A stretch of 63,289 bases of DNA from Streptomyces griseoflavus (GCF_014649995.1 NZ_BMUC01000002.1:548765-612053), one strand, 5' to 3'; positions 24,016 to 34,536 are shown, counted from the first letter of the stretch. Made by a program: numbers and translations. Notes: generated by a model from the letters alone, not told the origin.

Positions 24016-24915
24016 GTGACCACGCTTGCGCTCGGCCCTGAGTGGCTGAGCCCGGACTACCTGATCGAGACCTTCAGCCTTCCCGGCATCCTGCTGATCG
24101 TCTTCGCGGAGTCCGGACTCTTCGCGTTCCTGCCCGGTGACTCCCTGCTGTTCACGGCGGGGCTCTTCGTGGCCGAGGGCAACTACATCAGTCAGCCGCT
24201 GTGGCTGGTGTGCACCCTGATCGTGCTGGCCGCCGTCATAGGCGACCAGGTCGGGTACATGATCGGCAAGTTCCTCGGGCCGAAGCTGTTCAACCGGCCC
24301 AACTCCAAGCTCTTCAAGCAGGAGAACCTGGAGAAGGCGCACGAGTTCATGGAGAAGTACGGCCCCAAGGCGATCGTCCTGGCCCGCTTCGTCCCGATCG
24401 TGCGCACCTTCGCCCCCATCACCGCCGGTGCGGGCCGCATGCGGTACCGCACGTTCCTCACGTACAACATCATCGGCGGTGTCGCCTGGGGCTGCGGTGT
24501 CACCGTCGCGGGCTACTGGCTCGGGCAGATCGCGTTCATCAAGACGAACATCGAGGCGATCATCGTCCTGATCGTCATCCTCTCCGTGGTGCCGATCATC
24601 ATCGAGTACGTGCGCGAGCGCGGGAAGAAGAAGCGCGCCGCCGCCGAGGCACCGGCCGCCGCCCCGGCCGCCCCGCAGTACCCGCAGGCCCCGGTGGCCC
24701 CGCTCATGGACGACGCCACCACCCAGCTGCGCCGCATCCCCCCGGCCGCCCCGCAGCAGCCCCAGCAGCAGCACTACGGCCACCAGGGCGGCTACCCGCA
24801 GCAGCAGGCCCCGCAGCAGCAGCCGTACGGCCGGCAGGACGGCCACCCCCAGCAGCAGCCGTACGGCAACGACCAGCACTACAACCAGCAGCAGCCCTAC
24901 AACGGCGGCTACTGA
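24016..24915 (+). CDS. DedA/SNARE-associated family membrane protein with Gln-rich tail
   Basis: 299 residues. The DedA domain (about 10-205) has the re-entrant segment FAESGLFAFLPGDSLLFTAG, with the conserved acidic residue, and the LARFVPIVRTFAPITAGAGRMRY motif with the essential arginines. Several membrane helices follow, then a cytoplasmic low-complexity tail of ~85 residues rich in Gln, Pro, Tyr and Ala. DedA proteins act as lipid scramblases or flippases, often for undecaprenyl phosphate. The Gln/Tyr tail is not part of the catalytic domain. AGGAG precedes the GTG start. Confidence 0.88.
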   Translation: MTTLALGPEWLSPDYLIETFSLPGILLIVFAESGLFAFLPGDSLLFTAGLFVAEGNYISQPLWLVCTLIVLAAVIGDQVGYMIGKFLGPKLFNRPNSKLFKQENLEKAHEFMEKYGPKAIVLARFVPIVRTFAPITAGAGRMRYRTFLTYNIIGGVAWGCGVTVAGYWLGQIAFIKTNIEAIIVLIVILSVVPIIIEYVRERGKKKRAAAEAPAAAPAAPQYPQAPVAPLMDDATTQLRRIPPAAPQQPQQQHYGHQGGYPQQQAPQQQPYGRQDGHPQQQPYGNDQHYNQQQPYNGGY

Positions 24916-24929
24916 AACGCCCACCGGGG

Positions 24930-24967
24930 CGCGGGGCGGTGCCGACGGTGTGCGGCTCCGCCCCGCG
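24930..24967. terminator. Hairpin between the convergent DedA and ThrE-like genes
   Basis: 10-bp arms (24930-24939 with 24958-24967) close an 18-nt loop. A 19-bp-period direct repeat containing GCGACAGGCC follows at 24971-24999. It could terminate either gene. Confidence 0.45.
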
Positions 24968-25054
24968 GGCGCGACAGGCCTGCGCGGGCGCGACAGGCCC
25001 CGCCGGCCGGCAGCCGCCCGAGCCGTACCGTGACCGCCGCCGGACGGTGCCGCC

Positions 25055-26755
25055 TCAGAATCCCCGCGTCCGCTTGGCCGCCCGGCGCTTCTCCGGGGAA
25101 CCGATCCGCAGGAACATGCGGGAGATCTCCGACCCGAGGTTCACCCCGATCGCGATGGCCATGGCCAGGGCCACGGCCTTGGTGAGGGACGCCAGCCCGT
25201 CGGTGACCTCGTTCTGGGCGATGCCCAGCAGACCGAAGTACGTGGCGGAACCCGGCAGCAGCGGCCCGATCGCCGCCGTGGTGTACGGCAGCGCGGACGC
25301 GAACCGGTAGCGGGCGAGCAACTGCCCGAACAGGCCCACCACACCGGCCGCGACCGCCGTCGACGCCACGGGGGAGATGCCGCCCGTGACGTTCAGCGCC
25401 CCGAACACCACCCAGGCGATCCCGCCGTTCAGGGTCGCCATCAGCACGGTGGACCGCTCCTGCTGGAGCAGCACCGCGAAGGCCAGGGACAGCGCCATCG
25501 ACGCGGCGATCTGCAGCACCGGCCGCGGATCGCCGCCGAGCGCCGCGTCCGGGTTCAGCTTCGCGCCGAGCTGCACGCCGAAGTACAGCACCGTCAGCAC
25601 CCCGGCCACGATGCCCACGAAGAAGTACAGGACCTCCAGCAGGCGTGCCGACGCGGTGATGTAGAAGCCGGTCAGACCGTCCTGCACGCCCGCCACCAGC
25701 GCCCGCCCCGGCAGCAGCGCGAACAGCCCACCGGTGATCACCGCGGACGCCTTCACGTCCACGTGCGCCACGGTGAGCGCCACCCCGATGGCGGCCGGCG
25801 GCGTGGCGGCCACCGTGAACTGGTAGAACTCCGGCAGTCCGCGCCCCGCGCACAGCCAGGCCAGCCGGTCACCGAGCATCGCGCCGATCGCGGCGGCCAC
25901 GAACACCAGGACGCCACCGCCGACCAGCACCGAGGCGGAGCCGGCGAGCAGTCCGCTCGCCGCGGTCAGCGCCCAGCCGGAGTACGGGTGCCGGTTGCGG
26001 CGGATCTCCGCCAGCCGCCGGTAGGCCTCCTCCAGGGACACATGGGTCTCGTCGTCGCTGAGGTCGTCCACCAGCTGGTATACGGCCGCCAGCCGGGTGT
26101 AGTCGGGGCTGCGCCGCCGCACGGTGCGGGACGCGGTCACGGGGTCGTCGACCAGCGACGGCTGGTAGGAGATCGCCAGCAGGGTGAAGGTGACGTTGGG
26201 CTCGCAGCGGTCCAGGCCGTAGGAGCGGCACACGGCGAACATCGCCGCCTCCACGTCCTCGGCGCCCTCACCGCCCGCCAGCAGCAACTCCCCGATCCGC
26301 AGGGTCAGGTCGAGCACACGCGGCACGGCGGGCCCGGCGTCGTCGTGCCGCTGGAGCGGCTCCGGCGCCGGCCGCTCGGTCACCGGCATGCGCAGCATCG
26401 TGCGCATCCGGTCCTGCCACGGCACGTCCCGGGTGAGACTGACGGCCGGTACGCCGTTCGGCGGGGTGAACGCCGGCGGCGGCTGCTTCGCGCTGTAGGT
26501 ACTGGGCCGGTTGAACGCCGACCCCTCCGACTCGGCCGACTGCGGCGGCGCGACGTCCAGGCCGTCCGGCACGGCGAACTCGGACGTCGTCTCCGACTCC
26601 GTACCCGACGGCCTGGAGACGGCCAGACCCTCGGGAACGGCGAACTCGGACGTCGTCGACGCGTCGGGCTCGGCCGGCGCCGCCACCCCGGAGGGCGGCA
26701 GGAACCCGCTCCTCGCCTCGTCCGACTGCGGCTTGCGGTCCTCCGCGTCCGTCAC
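25055..26755 (-). CDS. ThrE-like threonine/serine exporter
   Basis: 566 residues. The C-terminal ~430 residues combine the ThrE N-terminal hydrolase-like domain (LDLTLRIGELLLAGGEGAEDVEAAM) with about ten membrane segments including the second ThrE half (VLYFFVGIVAGVLTVLYFG). The first ~120 residues are a disordered acidic extension with two copies of TTSEFAVP(E/D)GL at 34-44 and 56-66. ThrE of Corynebacterium exports threonine and serine with the proton gradient. GAAGGG precedes GTG 26755. It follows ppa on the same strand but a terminator separates them. Confidence 0.85.
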   Translation of the reverse strand: MTDAEDRKPQSDEARSGFLPPSGVAAPAEPDASTTSEFAVPEGLAVSRPSGTESETTSEFAVPDGLDVAPPQSAESEGSAFNRPSTYSAKQPPPAFTPPNGVPAVSLTRDVPWQDRMRTMLRMPVTERPAPEPLQRHDDAGPAVPRVLDLTLRIGELLLAGGEGAEDVEAAMFAVCRSYGLDRCEPNVTFTLLAISYQPSLVDDPVTASRTVRRRSPDYTRLAAVYQLVDDLSDDETHVSLEEAYRRLAEIRRNRHPYSGWALTAASGLLAGSASVLVGGGVLVFVAAAIGAMLGDRLAWLCAGRGLPEFYQFTVAATPPAAIGVALTVAHVDVKASAVITGGLFALLPGRALVAGVQDGLTGFYITASARLLEVLYFFVGIVAGVLTVLYFGVQLGAKLNPDAALGGDPRPVLQIAASMALSLAFAVLLQQERSTVLMATLNGGIAWVVFGALNVTGGISPVASTAVAAGVVGLFGQLLARYRFASALPYTTAAIGPLLPGSATYFGLLGIAQNEVTDGLASLTKAVALAMAIAIGVNLGSEISRMFLRIGSPEKRRAAKRTRGF

Positions 26756-26833
26756 GTGCCCTTCGCTCCTCGTACGACACCGTCCGTGATCGTTCCAAGC
26801 CTGCCCCGTAGGGCCTCAGTATGCGCACACACG

Positions 26834-26867
26834 ACAAAACGGGCCGCACGCACGCGCGCGGCCCGTT
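26834..26867 (-). terminator. Intrinsic terminator of ppa
   Basis: On the minus strand a 10-bp stem (26858-26867 with 26838-26847) ends in GTTTTG, 23 nt after the ppa stop. Confidence 0.75.
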
Positions 26868-26889
26868 CTGCGTCCTGCAGCGGGAGGGC

Positions 26890-27381
26890 TCAGTGGCCGC
26901 CCGTCTCCTTGAAACGCTTGTAGGACCGCTCGATCTCGGCCTCGGCGTCCACCCGGCCGACCCAGTTGGCGCCCTCGACGGACTTGCCCGGCTCCAGGTC
27001 CTTGTAGACCTCGAAGAAGTGCTGGATCTCCAGGCGGTCGAACTCCGACACGTGGTGGATGTCGCGCAGGTGCTCCACCCGCGGGTCCGTCGACGGGACG
27101 CACAGCAGCTTGTCGTCGCCGCCGGCCTCGTCCGTCATGCGGAACATGCCGATCGCGCGGCAGCGGATCAGGCAGCCCGGGAACGTCGGCTCGTCCAGGA
27201 TGACCAGCGCGTCCAGCGGGTCGCCGTCCTCGCCGAGGGTGTTCTCGACGAAGCCGTAGTCGGTCGGGTAGGCGGTCGAGGTGAAGAGCCGACGGTCCAG
27301 CCGGATCCGACCCGTCTCGTGGTCCACCTCGTACTTGTTCCGCGAACCCTTCGGGATCTCGATCGTGACGTCGAACTCCAC
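26890..27381 (-). CDS. ppa: Inorganic pyrophosphatase
   Basis: 163 residues, the usual size of the family I cytosolic enzyme, which hydrolyses PPi to drive biosynthesis. The active-site motif [11 protein letters not shown] carries the Mg-binding aspartates. [15 protein letters not shown] and YPTDYGFV are family signatures. GTG 27381 is chosen because GAGGAG lies just upstream and it yields the conserved [13 protein letters not shown] start; the ATG at 27405 is less likely. It is divergent from dacB with a 79-nt gap. Confidence 0.95.
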   Translation of the reverse strand: MEFDVTIEIPKGSRNKYEVDHETGRIRLDRRLFTSTAYPTDYGFVENTLGEDGDPLDALVILDEPTFPGCLIRCRAIGMFRMTDEAGGDDKLLCVPSTDPRVEHLRDIHHVSEFDRLEIQHFFEVYKDLEPGKSVEGANWVGRVDAEAEIERSYKRFKETGGH

Positions 27382-27460
27382 CGGACGCTCCTCCATGATC
27401 AGCACATAGTTCTGGTGATTAAGTGTCCCTCACGCAGGTGTGTGATCGCGAAAGGGGCTG

Positions 27461-29086
27461 GTGGTCGTGCCAGAGCTGAGGCCTTGGCGGGCCGCGAGAC
27501 CGCACGTCGTGCGGATCGCGGGCGCCGTACGGCCGCGTCTCACCCGGGCCGCGGAGACCGTGCGGCCACGTCTGGCGCGCGTCGCCGCGGCCGTCGGGCC
27601 ACGGTTCGCGCGGCCGGACCGGCCGGGATCACCGCGGGTCCCGCGGGTCGCGCGGCCGAAGACCTGGCAGTTCACCGCGACCGCCGCCACCGCCGGTCTG
27701 GCGCTGGCCGCGGGTGTGGTGACCGCCGCCGGTCCCTGGGACTCCTCGGGCCAGCGTACGGCGGAGCGGGACCGCGCCGTGGCCCTCCAGGCCTCGCGTG
27801 GCACAGATCACGGCACCGGCCGGGCCGGCGCCGGGACGCCGCCCCGCGGGCCGCAGGCCGCCCCGCCGGCCCCGTCCGTGCTCACCGCCCTCGGGGGCAC
27901 CGCCACCGCGGCGCGGTCGGCGCCCGCCGCCAAGACCCTCACCGGCATCCTCGACCCGCTCCTGAAGAACCCGGCGCTGGGCCGCCGCTCCGCCGCCGTG
28001 ATCGACGTGGCCACCGGCGAACGGCTCTACGCCACCGGTTCGGCGGACGCGCTGACCCCCGCTTCCACCACGAAGATCGCCACCGCCGTCGCCGCGCTCT
28101 CCGCGATGGGCGCCGACCACCGCCTCACCACCCGCGCGGTGTACGAACCCGACACCGGGGAGGTCGTCCTGGTCGGCGGCGGTGACCCCACGCTCACCGC
28201 CCGCAAGGACGCCCGGGACTCCGCCAGCCTGCGCGACCTCGCCGCACGGAGCGCGGCCGCCCTCGCCAAGCGCGGGGTCCGCGAGGTGACGCTGTCCTAC
28301 GACACGACCCTCTACAAGGGCGGTACGAGGCACCCGATCGGCGTCAATCCCAACCTCGCCGCCGTCACGCCGCTGATGGTCGACGAGGCCCGCACCGACG
28401 ACTCCTCCAGCGGACCCGCGCCGCGGGTCCCTGACCCGGCCGCCGACGCCGCGCGGAAGTTCGGCGACCTGCTGAAGGAACACGGCATCAAGGCGACGCC
28501 CCCCGGCCCGTCGAAGTCCACCACCCGGGCCACGACCCTCGCCACCGTCTCCTCGCCCCCGCTCGCCTCCCTCGTCGAGCGGATGCTGACCCACAGCGAC
28601 AACGACCTCGCCGAGGCCCTGGCCCGGCACACCGCCCTCGCCACCGGCAGGCCCGCCGACTTCGCCGGCGGCGGAGCGGCGATCACCGCCCGCCTGAAGC
28701 AGCTCGGCCTCCCCGTGAAGGGCGCCGACGTCAAGGACGGCAGCGGCCTCGACCGGCGCGACAAGCTCACCGCCGACCTGCTCACCGCCCTGCTCGCCAA
28801 GGCCGGCGACCCCGCCCACCCCGAGCTGCGCCCCGCCCTGACCGGCCTGCCCGTCGCCGGTTTCACCGGCACCCTCGCGGGCCGCTACGGCGACGGCGCG
28901 GCCGGTGTCGTCCGCGCCAAGACGGGGACGCTCACCGGGGTGAACAGCCTCGCCGGCACCGTCGTCGACAAGGACGGCCGGCTGCTGGCCTTCGCCTTCC
29001 TGGCCAACGGCACCACCGGCCAGGCCCCGGCCCAGACCGCCCTCGACAAGGCCACCACCGCCCTGGCCGCCTGCGGCTGCCGCTGA
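27461..29086 (+). CDS. dacB: D-alanyl-D-alanine carboxypeptidase/endopeptidase (PBP4, S13 family)
   Basis: 541 residues. Penicillin-binding motifs are all present: SxxK as TPASTTKIA (about 202), SxN as SDND (about 382) and KTG as AKTGTLTGV (about 487). A membrane segment (about 70-90) precedes the periplasmic-side enzyme. The cytoplasmic N-terminus is strongly basic and contains three 11-residue repeats of the type VRPRLxRAAxx. The enzyme trims peptidoglycan stem peptides. GTG 27461 has an AAAGGGG ribosome site; GTG 27467 is an alternative. Confidence 0.92.
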   Translation: MVVPELRPWRAARPHVVRIAGAVRPRLTRAAETVRPRLARVAAAVGPRFARPDRPGSPRVPRVARPKTWQFTATAATAGLALAAGVVTAAGPWDSSGQRTAERDRAVALQASRGTDHGTGRAGAGTPPRGPQAAPPAPSVLTALGGTATAARSAPAAKTLTGILDPLLKNPALGRRSAAVIDVATGERLYATGSADALTPASTTKIATAVAALSAMGADHRLTTRAVYEPDTGEVVLVGGGDPTLTARKDARDSASLRDLAARSAAALAKRGVREVTLSYDTTLYKGGTRHPIGVNPNLAAVTPLMVDEARTDDSSSGPAPRVPDPAADAARKFGDLLKEHGIKATPPGPSKSTTRATTLATVSSPPLASLVERMLTHSDNDLAEALARHTALATGRPADFAGGGAAITARLKQLGLPVKGADVKDGSGLDRRDKLTADLLTALLAKAGDPAHPELRPALTGLPVAGFTGTLAGRYGDGAAGVVRAKTGTLTGVNSLAGTVVDKDGRLLAFAFLANGTTGQAPAQTALDKATTALAACGCR

Positions 29087-29091
29087 CCTCG

Positions 29092-29125
29092 AAAGGGGCG
29101 CGGGGAACCGCGCGAACGGAGCCCC
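29092..29125. repeat. Dispersed Streptomyces palindromic element
   Basis: AAAGGGGCGCGGGGAACCGC followed by a CGGAGCCCC half matches the short GGGGCxxxxCGCGCxGTTCCCCGCGCCCCTTT family that I recall as abundant at Streptomyces 3' ends. It starts 6 nt after the dacB stop and may act as a terminator. Confidence 0.55.
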
Positions 29126-29232
29126 GTGGCCGGGAAGGGCCGGAGCGGCGAGGGCTGGGAAAGCCGGGAGCCCGACAGCTTGCGCGCGGGCGCCGCCACC
29201 TCGCCGCCCTGCCCCAACCCGCAGCACTCACG

Positions 29233-29238
29233 TACCGT
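29233..29238 (+). promoter_or_regulatory. -10 hexamer, leaderless
   Basis: TACCGT ends 6 nt before ATG 29245 and there is no Shine-Dalgarno sequence in the gap. Confidence 0.45.
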
Positions 29239-29244
29239 TGACGC

Positions 29245-30378
29245 ATGACGAGCATCGGTGGTGCCGCTTCTTCCGGGATGGTCGACTGGAACCTCGCGGT
29301 CGCGACCGCGACCCGCCTCATGAGGCCGGGCCCCGACGTGAGCCGCGACGAGGCCCGGGCCGTCGTCGCGGAACTGCGCCGGCACGCGCAGGCCTCGGAG
29401 GAGCACGTGCGCGGCTTCACCGGTCTGGGCACCGAGGAGACCCACGACACGCCCCTCCTCGTCGTCGACCGCCCCGGCTGGGTCCGGGCCAACGTCGCCG
29501 GCTTCCGCGAACTGCTCAGGCCGCTCCTCGACAAGATGCAGGAACGCCGCGGCACCGGCCCCGGCAACGCGGTCCTCGGCGCCGTCGGCGGCAAGGTCAC
29601 CGGCGTCGAACTGGGCATGCTGCTGTCCTTCCTCGCCTCCCGCGTCCTCGGCCAGTACGAGACCTTCGCCCCCGCCACCCGCGACCTCCCGGCCGGGGCG
29701 AACGGCGGCGGCCGGCTGCTGCTCGTCGCCCCCAACATCGTCCACGTCGAACGCGAACTCGACGTCGAGCCGCACGACTTCCGCCTGTGGGTGACCCTCC
29801 ACGAGGAGACCCACCGCACCCAGTTCACCGCCGTCCCCTGGCTGCGGGACCACCTCGAGGGCGAGATCCAGTCGTTCCTGGAGGAGACCGACGTCGACCC
29901 CATGACCGTCCTCGAACGTGTCCGCGAGGCCGCGCAGTCGCTCGCCGGCGGGCGGCCCGAGGGCGAGGAGGGCGACGAGGGGCGCTCCCTCGTCGAGGTC
30001 GTGCAGACGCCCGCGCAGCGCGAGATCCTCGGCCGGCTCACCGCCGTCATGTCGCTGCTGGAGGGCCACGCCGACTTCGTGATGGACGGCGTCGGCCCCG
30101 AGGTCGTGCCGAGCGTCGCCGAGATCCGCGAGAAGTTCCAGCAGCGCCGCGCCAAGGGCGCCTCCCGCCTCGACATGGCCCTGCGCAAGCTGCTCGGCCT
30201 GGACGCCAAGCTCCGGCAGTACCGCGACGGCGAACGCTTCGTGCGCGCCGTCGTCGACGAGGTCGGCATGGACGGCTTCAACCGGGTGTGGACCTCGCCC
30301 AACACCCTCCCCACCAAGGCGGAGATCGCCAAACCGGCGGACTGGGTCACGCGGGTGCACCGCAAACCGGAGGCGTGA
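29245..30378 (+). CDS. Zinc-dependent metalloprotease, F420-associated (DUF2342) family
   Basis: 377 residues. The zinc motif HEETH lies at 186-190 (TLHEETHRTQF), in a segment LDVEPHDFRLWVTL typical of the actinobacterial DUF2342 family, annotated as F420-biosynthesis-associated or zincin-like. The substrate is not established. It sits between dacB and tilS on the same strand; conserved linkage with tilS-hpt-ftsH suggests housekeeping. No signal peptide is present, so it should be cytoplasmic. Confidence 0.85.
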   Translation: MTSIGGAASSGMVDWNLAVATATRLMRPGPDVSRDEARAVVAELRRHAQASEEHVRGFTGLGTEETHDTPLLVVDRPGWVRANVAGFRELLRPLLDKMQERRGTGPGNAVLGAVGGKVTGVELGMLLSFLASRVLGQYETFAPATRDLPAGANGGGRLLLVAPNIVHVERELDVEPHDFRLWVTLHEETHRTQFTAVPWLRDHLEGEIQSFLEETDVDPMTVLERVREAAQSLAGGRPEGEEGDEGRSLVEVVQTPAQREILGRLTAVMSLLEGHADFVMDGVGPEVVPSVAEIREKFQQRRAKGASRLDMALRKLLGLDAKLRQYRDGERFVRAVVDEVGMDGFNRVWTSPNTLPTKAEIAKPADWVTRVHRKPEA

Positions 30379-30571
30379 GCCCCGCGCATCCGCCGTGCGA
30401 GGTTTCCGGCCGACGGCAGACGGGCGCCCCACCAATCACCCGTCCGAGGGACCGTGGGTCCTGGGCAGGCGTGCAATGCTCGGAGAACGGCCCGGTTCTG
30501 TCACCATCTACACACTCTGAGTGACCGGACCTCGGGCTCACCCCCCGAAAACTTCATGAAGGGAACCGGAC

Positions 30572-31597
30572 ATGGGTCCCCATCCTGCGGTCGCGGCGAT
30601 ACGCCTGGCGGTCCGCCGCGTCCTGACCGACATCCTCGACGACCACGGCCGAACCCCCGGCCAGATCCCGCACGAGCGGCCCTCCTCCCCGCTGGTGCTC
30701 GTGGCCTGCTCCGGCGGCGCCGACTCCATGGCGCTCGCCTCCGCCCTCGCCTTCGAAGCCCCCCGGCTCGGCCTGCGCGCCGGCGGCGTCACCGTCGACC
30801 ACGGCCTCCAGGCCGGCTCCGACCTGCGTGCCGCCGACGTCGTCGTGCGCCTGCGGGAACTCGGCCTCGACCCCGTGGAGTCCGTCGCCGTCACCGTCGG
30901 CCGAGGCGGGGGCCCCGAGGCCGCCGCCCGGGACGCCCGCTACGCCGCCCTGGACACCGCCGCCGAACGGCACGGCGCCACCGCCGTCCTGCTCGGCCAC
31001 ACCCGCGACGACCAGGCCGAGACCGTCCTGCTCGGCCTCGCCCGCGGCTCCGGCATCCGCTCCCTGTCCGGAATGGCCGCGGTCTCGGGGGCCGACGGCC
31101 GTTACCGGCGCCCCTTCCTCCAGCTCGACCGGCAGACCGCCCGCACGGCCTGCATGGTCCAGTCCCTGCCCGTCTGGGACGACCCGCACAACGCCGACCC
31201 CGCCTACACCCGCTCCCGGCTCCGCCACGAGGGCCTGCCCGCCCTGGAGAAGGCCCTCGGCAAGGGCGTCGTCGAAGCCCTCGCCCGTACGGCCCAGCTC
31301 TCCCGGGACGACGCGGACGCCCTCGACGCGTGGGCCGGCCGCGCCGAAGCCGGCGTGCGCGACGCCGACGGCCGCCTGGAGTGCGCCGCGCTGCACGCCC
31401 TGCCGCCCGCCGTGCGCCGCCGTGTGCTGCGCCGCGCCGCCATCGAGGCCGGCGCACCGGCCGGTTCGCTGTTCGCCCGGCACATCGAGGAGGTCGACCG
31501 GCTGATCACCGGCTGGCGCGGTCAGGGGGCCATCAATCTCCCCGGCCGGGTCGTCGCCCGCCGGCAGGGTGGCAGACTGGTGATTCGGCAGGGCTGA
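30572..31597 (+). CDS. tilS: tRNA(Ile)-lysidine synthase
   Basis: 341 residues. The PP-loop SGGADSM is near residue 47 ([13 protein letters not shown]). [22 protein letters not shown] is the second ATP/lysine-binding signature. The protein converts C34 of tRNA-Ile(CAU) to lysidine so that it reads AUA, an essential function. Actinobacterial TilS lacks the long C-terminal domain of E. coli, consistent with the length. ATG 30572 follows a GAAGGGAA ribosome site. It likely starts the tilS-hpt(-ftsH) transcription unit. Confidence 0.95.
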   Translation: MGPHPAVAAIRLAVRRVLTDILDDHGRTPGQIPHERPSSPLVLVACSGGADSMALASALAFEAPRLGLRAGGVTVDHGLQAGSDLRAADVVVRLRELGLDPVESVAVTVGRGGGPEAAARDARYAALDTAAERHGATAVLLGHTRDDQAETVLLGLARGSGIRSLSGMAAVSGADGRYRRPFLQLDRQTARTACMVQSLPVWDDPHNADPAYTRSRLRHEGLPALEKALGKGVVEALARTAQLSRDDADALDAWAGRAEAGVRDADGRLECAALHALPPAVRRRVLRRAAIEAGAPAGSLFARHIEEVDRLITGWRGQGAINLPGRVVARRQGGRLVIRQG

Positions 31598-31665
31598 ATC
31601 CGGACCCCACCGACCCCTGCGAGCCGCGGGGCGGACCGGACCGGCCGGTGGGACGACCGAAAGTG

Positions 31666-32226
31666 ATGCGGGTGGACGCGAACGACATGGGTGCCGACCT
31701 CGAGAAGGTACTCATCACCAAGGAAGAGATCGACGCCAAGCTGGCGGAGCTTGCCGCGAAGATCGACGCGGAGTACGCGGGCAAGGACCTGCTGATCGTC
31801 GGCGTGCTCAAGGGCGCGGTGATGGTGATGGCCGACCTCGCGCGGGCGCTGTCCACCCCGGTCACCATGGACTGGATGGCCGTCTCGTCCTACGGGGCGG
31901 GCACCCAGTCCTCCGGTGTGGTGCGGATCCTCAAGGACCTCGACACCGACATCAAGGGCCGGCACGTCCTGATCGTCGAGGACATCATCGACTCCGGACT
32001 GACCCTGTCCTGGCTGATCTCCAACCTCGGCTCGCGCGAGCCCGCCTCCCTCAAGGTGTGCACGCTGCTGCGCAAGCCCGAGGCCGCCAAGGTCGCCATC
32101 GACGTGGAATGGGCGGGATTCGACATTCCCAACGAGTTCGTCGTCGGTTACGGCCTCGATTACGCCGAGAAGTACCGCAACCTTCCGTTCGTCGGTACGC
32201 TCGCCCCCCACGTCTACGGCGGCTGA
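31666..32226 (+). CDS. hpt: Hypoxanthine-guanine phosphoribosyltransferase
   Basis: 186 residues from ATG 31666. ATG 31687 ([14 protein letters not shown]) is a credible alternative. The PRPP loop [13 protein letters not shown] and the [13 protein letters not shown] flexible loop are intact, and [20 protein letters not shown] is the conserved C-terminus. It salvages hypoxanthine and guanine to IMP and GMP. The tilS-hpt-ftsH order is conserved in Gram-positive bacteria. It ends 189 nt before ftsH. Confidence 0.94.
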   Translation: MRVDANDMGADLEKVLITKEEIDAKLAELAAKIDAEYAGKDLLIVGVLKGAVMVMADLARALSTPVTMDWMAVSSYGAGTQSSGVVRILKDLDTDIKGRHVLIVEDIIDSGLTLSWLISNLGSREPASLKVCTLLRKPEAAKVAIDVEWAGFDIPNEFVVGYGLDYAEKYRNLPFVGTLAPHVYGG

Positions 32227-32415
32227 ACGCCGGGGCCCGGCCCGCCGTACGGTGATCGGGAACCCCGGCGGGCTCCGCGGCGTTGGAGCATGCGTGGACG
32301 CGAATGCCGGCCGTCCCCCGCAGCTTCGGGGGGCCATGCTGGGGTACCGTCCGAAGAACAGTCTTTTATCAAACTCACTATGGCAGGAGGGACGGGGCGG
32401 CACCGCTCCGTATGG

Positions 32416-34455
32416 ATGGACGTGAAGCGATACTTCCGTGGGCCGGTCATGTGGATCGTGCTGGCCGTCCTCGCCGTGGTCGTGTTGATGCAGGTCGTCG
32501 GCTCGTCCGGCGGCTACAAGACAGTGGACACCGGCCAGGTCGTCCAGGCGATCAATGAGAACAAGGTCGAGTCGGCCAAGCTGACCACCGGCGACGAGCA
32601 GATGATCAAGGTCGAGCTCAAGGACGGCCAGAAGGTCAAGGACAGCTCGAAGATCCAGGCGAGTTACATCGGTGACCAGGGCGTCACCATCGCCAACACG
32701 CTGCAGGACAAGTTCCAGAACAAGCAGATCCCGGACGGCTACACGGTCTCTCCGTCGAAGCAGAACCCGTTCGTGAGCATTCTGCTGTCGCTGCTGCCGT
32801 TCGTCCTCATCGTCGTGGTCTTCCTGTTCCTGATGAATCAGATGCAGGGCGGCGGCTCCCGCGTCATGCAGTTCGGCAAGTCCAAGGCGAAGCTCATCAC
32901 CAAGGACACCCCGAAGACGACCTTCGCCGATGTCGCGGGCTCCGAGGAGGCCGTCGAGGAGCTCCACGAGATCAAGGAATTCCTCCAGGAGCCGGCGAAG
33001 TTCCAGGCCGTCGGCGCCAAGATCCCCAAGGGCGTGCTGCTCTACGGTCCGCCCGGTACGGGCAAGACCCTGCTCGCGCGTGCCGTCGCGGGCGAGGCCG
33101 GTGTGCCGTTCTACTCGATCTCCGGTTCCGACTTCGTCGAGATGTTCGTCGGTGTCGGTGCCTCCCGGGTCCGTGACCTGTTCGAGCAGGCCAAGGCCAA
33201 CGCGCCGGCGATCGTCTTCGTCGACGAGATCGACGCGGTCGGCCGCCACCGCGGCGCCGGCCTCGGCGGCGGTCACGACGAGCGCGAGCAGACCCTCAAC
33301 CAGCTCCTCGTCGAGATGGACGGCTTCGACGTCAAGGGCGGCGTGATCCTCATCGCCGCGACGAACCGGCCCGACATCCTCGACCCGGCCCTGCTGCGGC
33401 CCGGCCGCTTCGACCGCCAGATCGCGGTCGACCGCCCGGACATGCAGGGGCGCCTCGAGATCCTCAAGGTGCACCAGAAGGGCAAGCCGGTCGCCCCGGA
33501 CGTCGACCTGTCGGCCGTCGCCCGCCGCACCCCCGGCATGACCGGTGCCGACCTGGCCAACGTGCTGAACGAGGCGGCGCTGCTGACCGCGCGCAGCGAT
33601 CAGAAGCTGATCGACAACCACATGCTGGACGAGGCGATCGACCGTGTGGTGGCGGGCCCGCAGAAGCGGACCCGGATCATGTCGGACAAGGAGAAGAAGA
33701 TCACCGCGTACCACGAGGGCGGTCACGCCCTGGTCGCGGCGGCCTCACCGAACTCCGATCCCGTCCACAAGATCACCATCCTCTCCAGAGGCCGTGCCCT
33801 CGGCTACACCATGGTCCTGCCGGACGAGGACAAGTACTCCACCACGCGCAACGAGATGCTGGACCAGCTCGCCTACATGCTGGGCGGCCGCGCGGCGGAG
33901 GAGCTCGTCTTCCACGACCCGACCACCGGTGCCGCCAACGACATCGAGAAGGCCACCGGTCTGGCCCGTGCCATGGTCACGCAGTACGGCATGACCGAGC
34001 GGCTCGGCGCGATCAAGTTCGGCGGTGACAACACCGAGCCGTTCCTCGGCCGTGAGATGGCTCACCAGCGGGACTACTCGGAAGAGGTCGCCGCGCTGGT
34101 CGACGAAGAGGTCAAGAAGCTCATCGAGACCGCGCACAACGAGGCGTGGGAGATCCTGGTCGAGAACCGCGACGTCCTCGACAACCTGGTCCTGGCCCTC
34201 CTGGAGCGGGAGACGCTGGGCAAGGAGGAGATCGCCGAGATCTTCGCGCCGATCGTCAAGCGCCCGCCCAGGCCCGCCTGGACCGGCTCCTCGCGGCGCA
34301 CGCCGTCCACCCGCCCGCCGGTCCTCTCCCCCAAGGAGCTGGCCCTGACCAACGGGGCGAACGGCGCGACGCCGGCCATCAGCACCATCAAGAGCACCGC
34401 GGCGGAGCCCGCCCCGGCGCCCGAGCGGACTCCGGAGGAGCGCCCCGAGGGCTGA
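32416..34455 (+). CDS. ftsH: ATP-dependent zinc metalloprotease FtsH
   Basis: 679 residues from ATG 32416 ([10 protein letters not shown]). A first membrane helix is at 12-29 and a second at about 117-140, with the ~85-residue extracytoplasmic domain between. The AAA+ Walker A is GPPGTGKT at about 211-218, Walker B is [11 protein letters not shown] and the SRH follows. The zinc-protease motif HEGGH is near 433-437. The C-terminal ~60 residues are a Pro/Ala-rich tail. FtsH degrades misassembled membrane proteins and regulators. An in-frame ATG at 32380 beside a GCAGGAGGG tract is an alternative start. A strong terminator follows. Confidence 0.96.
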   Translation: MDVKRYFRGPVMWIVLAVLAVVVLMQVVGSSGGYKTVDTGQVVQAINENKVESAKLTTGDEQMIKVELKDGQKVKDSSKIQASYIGDQGVTIANTLQDKFQNKQIPDGYTVSPSKQNPFVSILLSLLPFVLIVVVFLFLMNQMQGGGSRVMQFGKSKAKLITKDTPKTTFADVAGSEEAVEELHEIKEFLQEPAKFQAVGAKIPKGVLLYGPPGTGKTLLARAVAGEAGVPFYSISGSDFVEMFVGVGASRVRDLFEQAKANAPAIVFVDEIDAVGRHRGAGLGGGHDEREQTLNQLLVEMDGFDVKGGVILIAATNRPDILDPALLRPGRFDRQIAVDRPDMQGRLEILKVHQKGKPVAPDVDLSAVARRTPGMTGADLANVLNEAALLTARSDQKLIDNHMLDEAIDRVVAGPQKRTRIMSDKEKKITAYHEGGHALVAAASPNSDPVHKITILSRGRALGYTMVLPDEDKYSTTRNEMLDQLAYMLGGRAAEELVFHDPTTGAANDIEKATGLARAMVTQYGMTERLGAIKFGGDNTEPFLGREMAHQRDYSEEVAALVDEEVKKLIETAHNEAWEILVENRDVLDNLVLALLERETLGKEEIAEIFAPIVKRPPRPAWTGSSRRTPSTRPPVLSPKELALTNGANGATPAISTIKSTAAEPAPAPERTPEERPEG

Positions 34456-34495
34456 TCCGAGGCCCCCTCGGCGCCCCACCGGGCCCGGAATGGAT

Positions 34496-34536
34496 GCCGC
34501 GTCCCCCAGGTTCTAGCCTGGGGGACGCGGCTTTTT
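34496..34536 (+). terminator. Intrinsic terminator after ftsH
   Basis: A perfect 15-bp stem (34496-34510 with 34517-34531), a 6-nt loop and TTTTT make this one of the clearest factor-independent terminators in the window. It separates ftsH from folE. Confidence 0.93.

Noticed and set aside
29092-29125. Attachment site or IS end behind dacB
   Set aside because: The sequence matches a common dispersed Streptomyces palindrome and no transposase or integrase is near.
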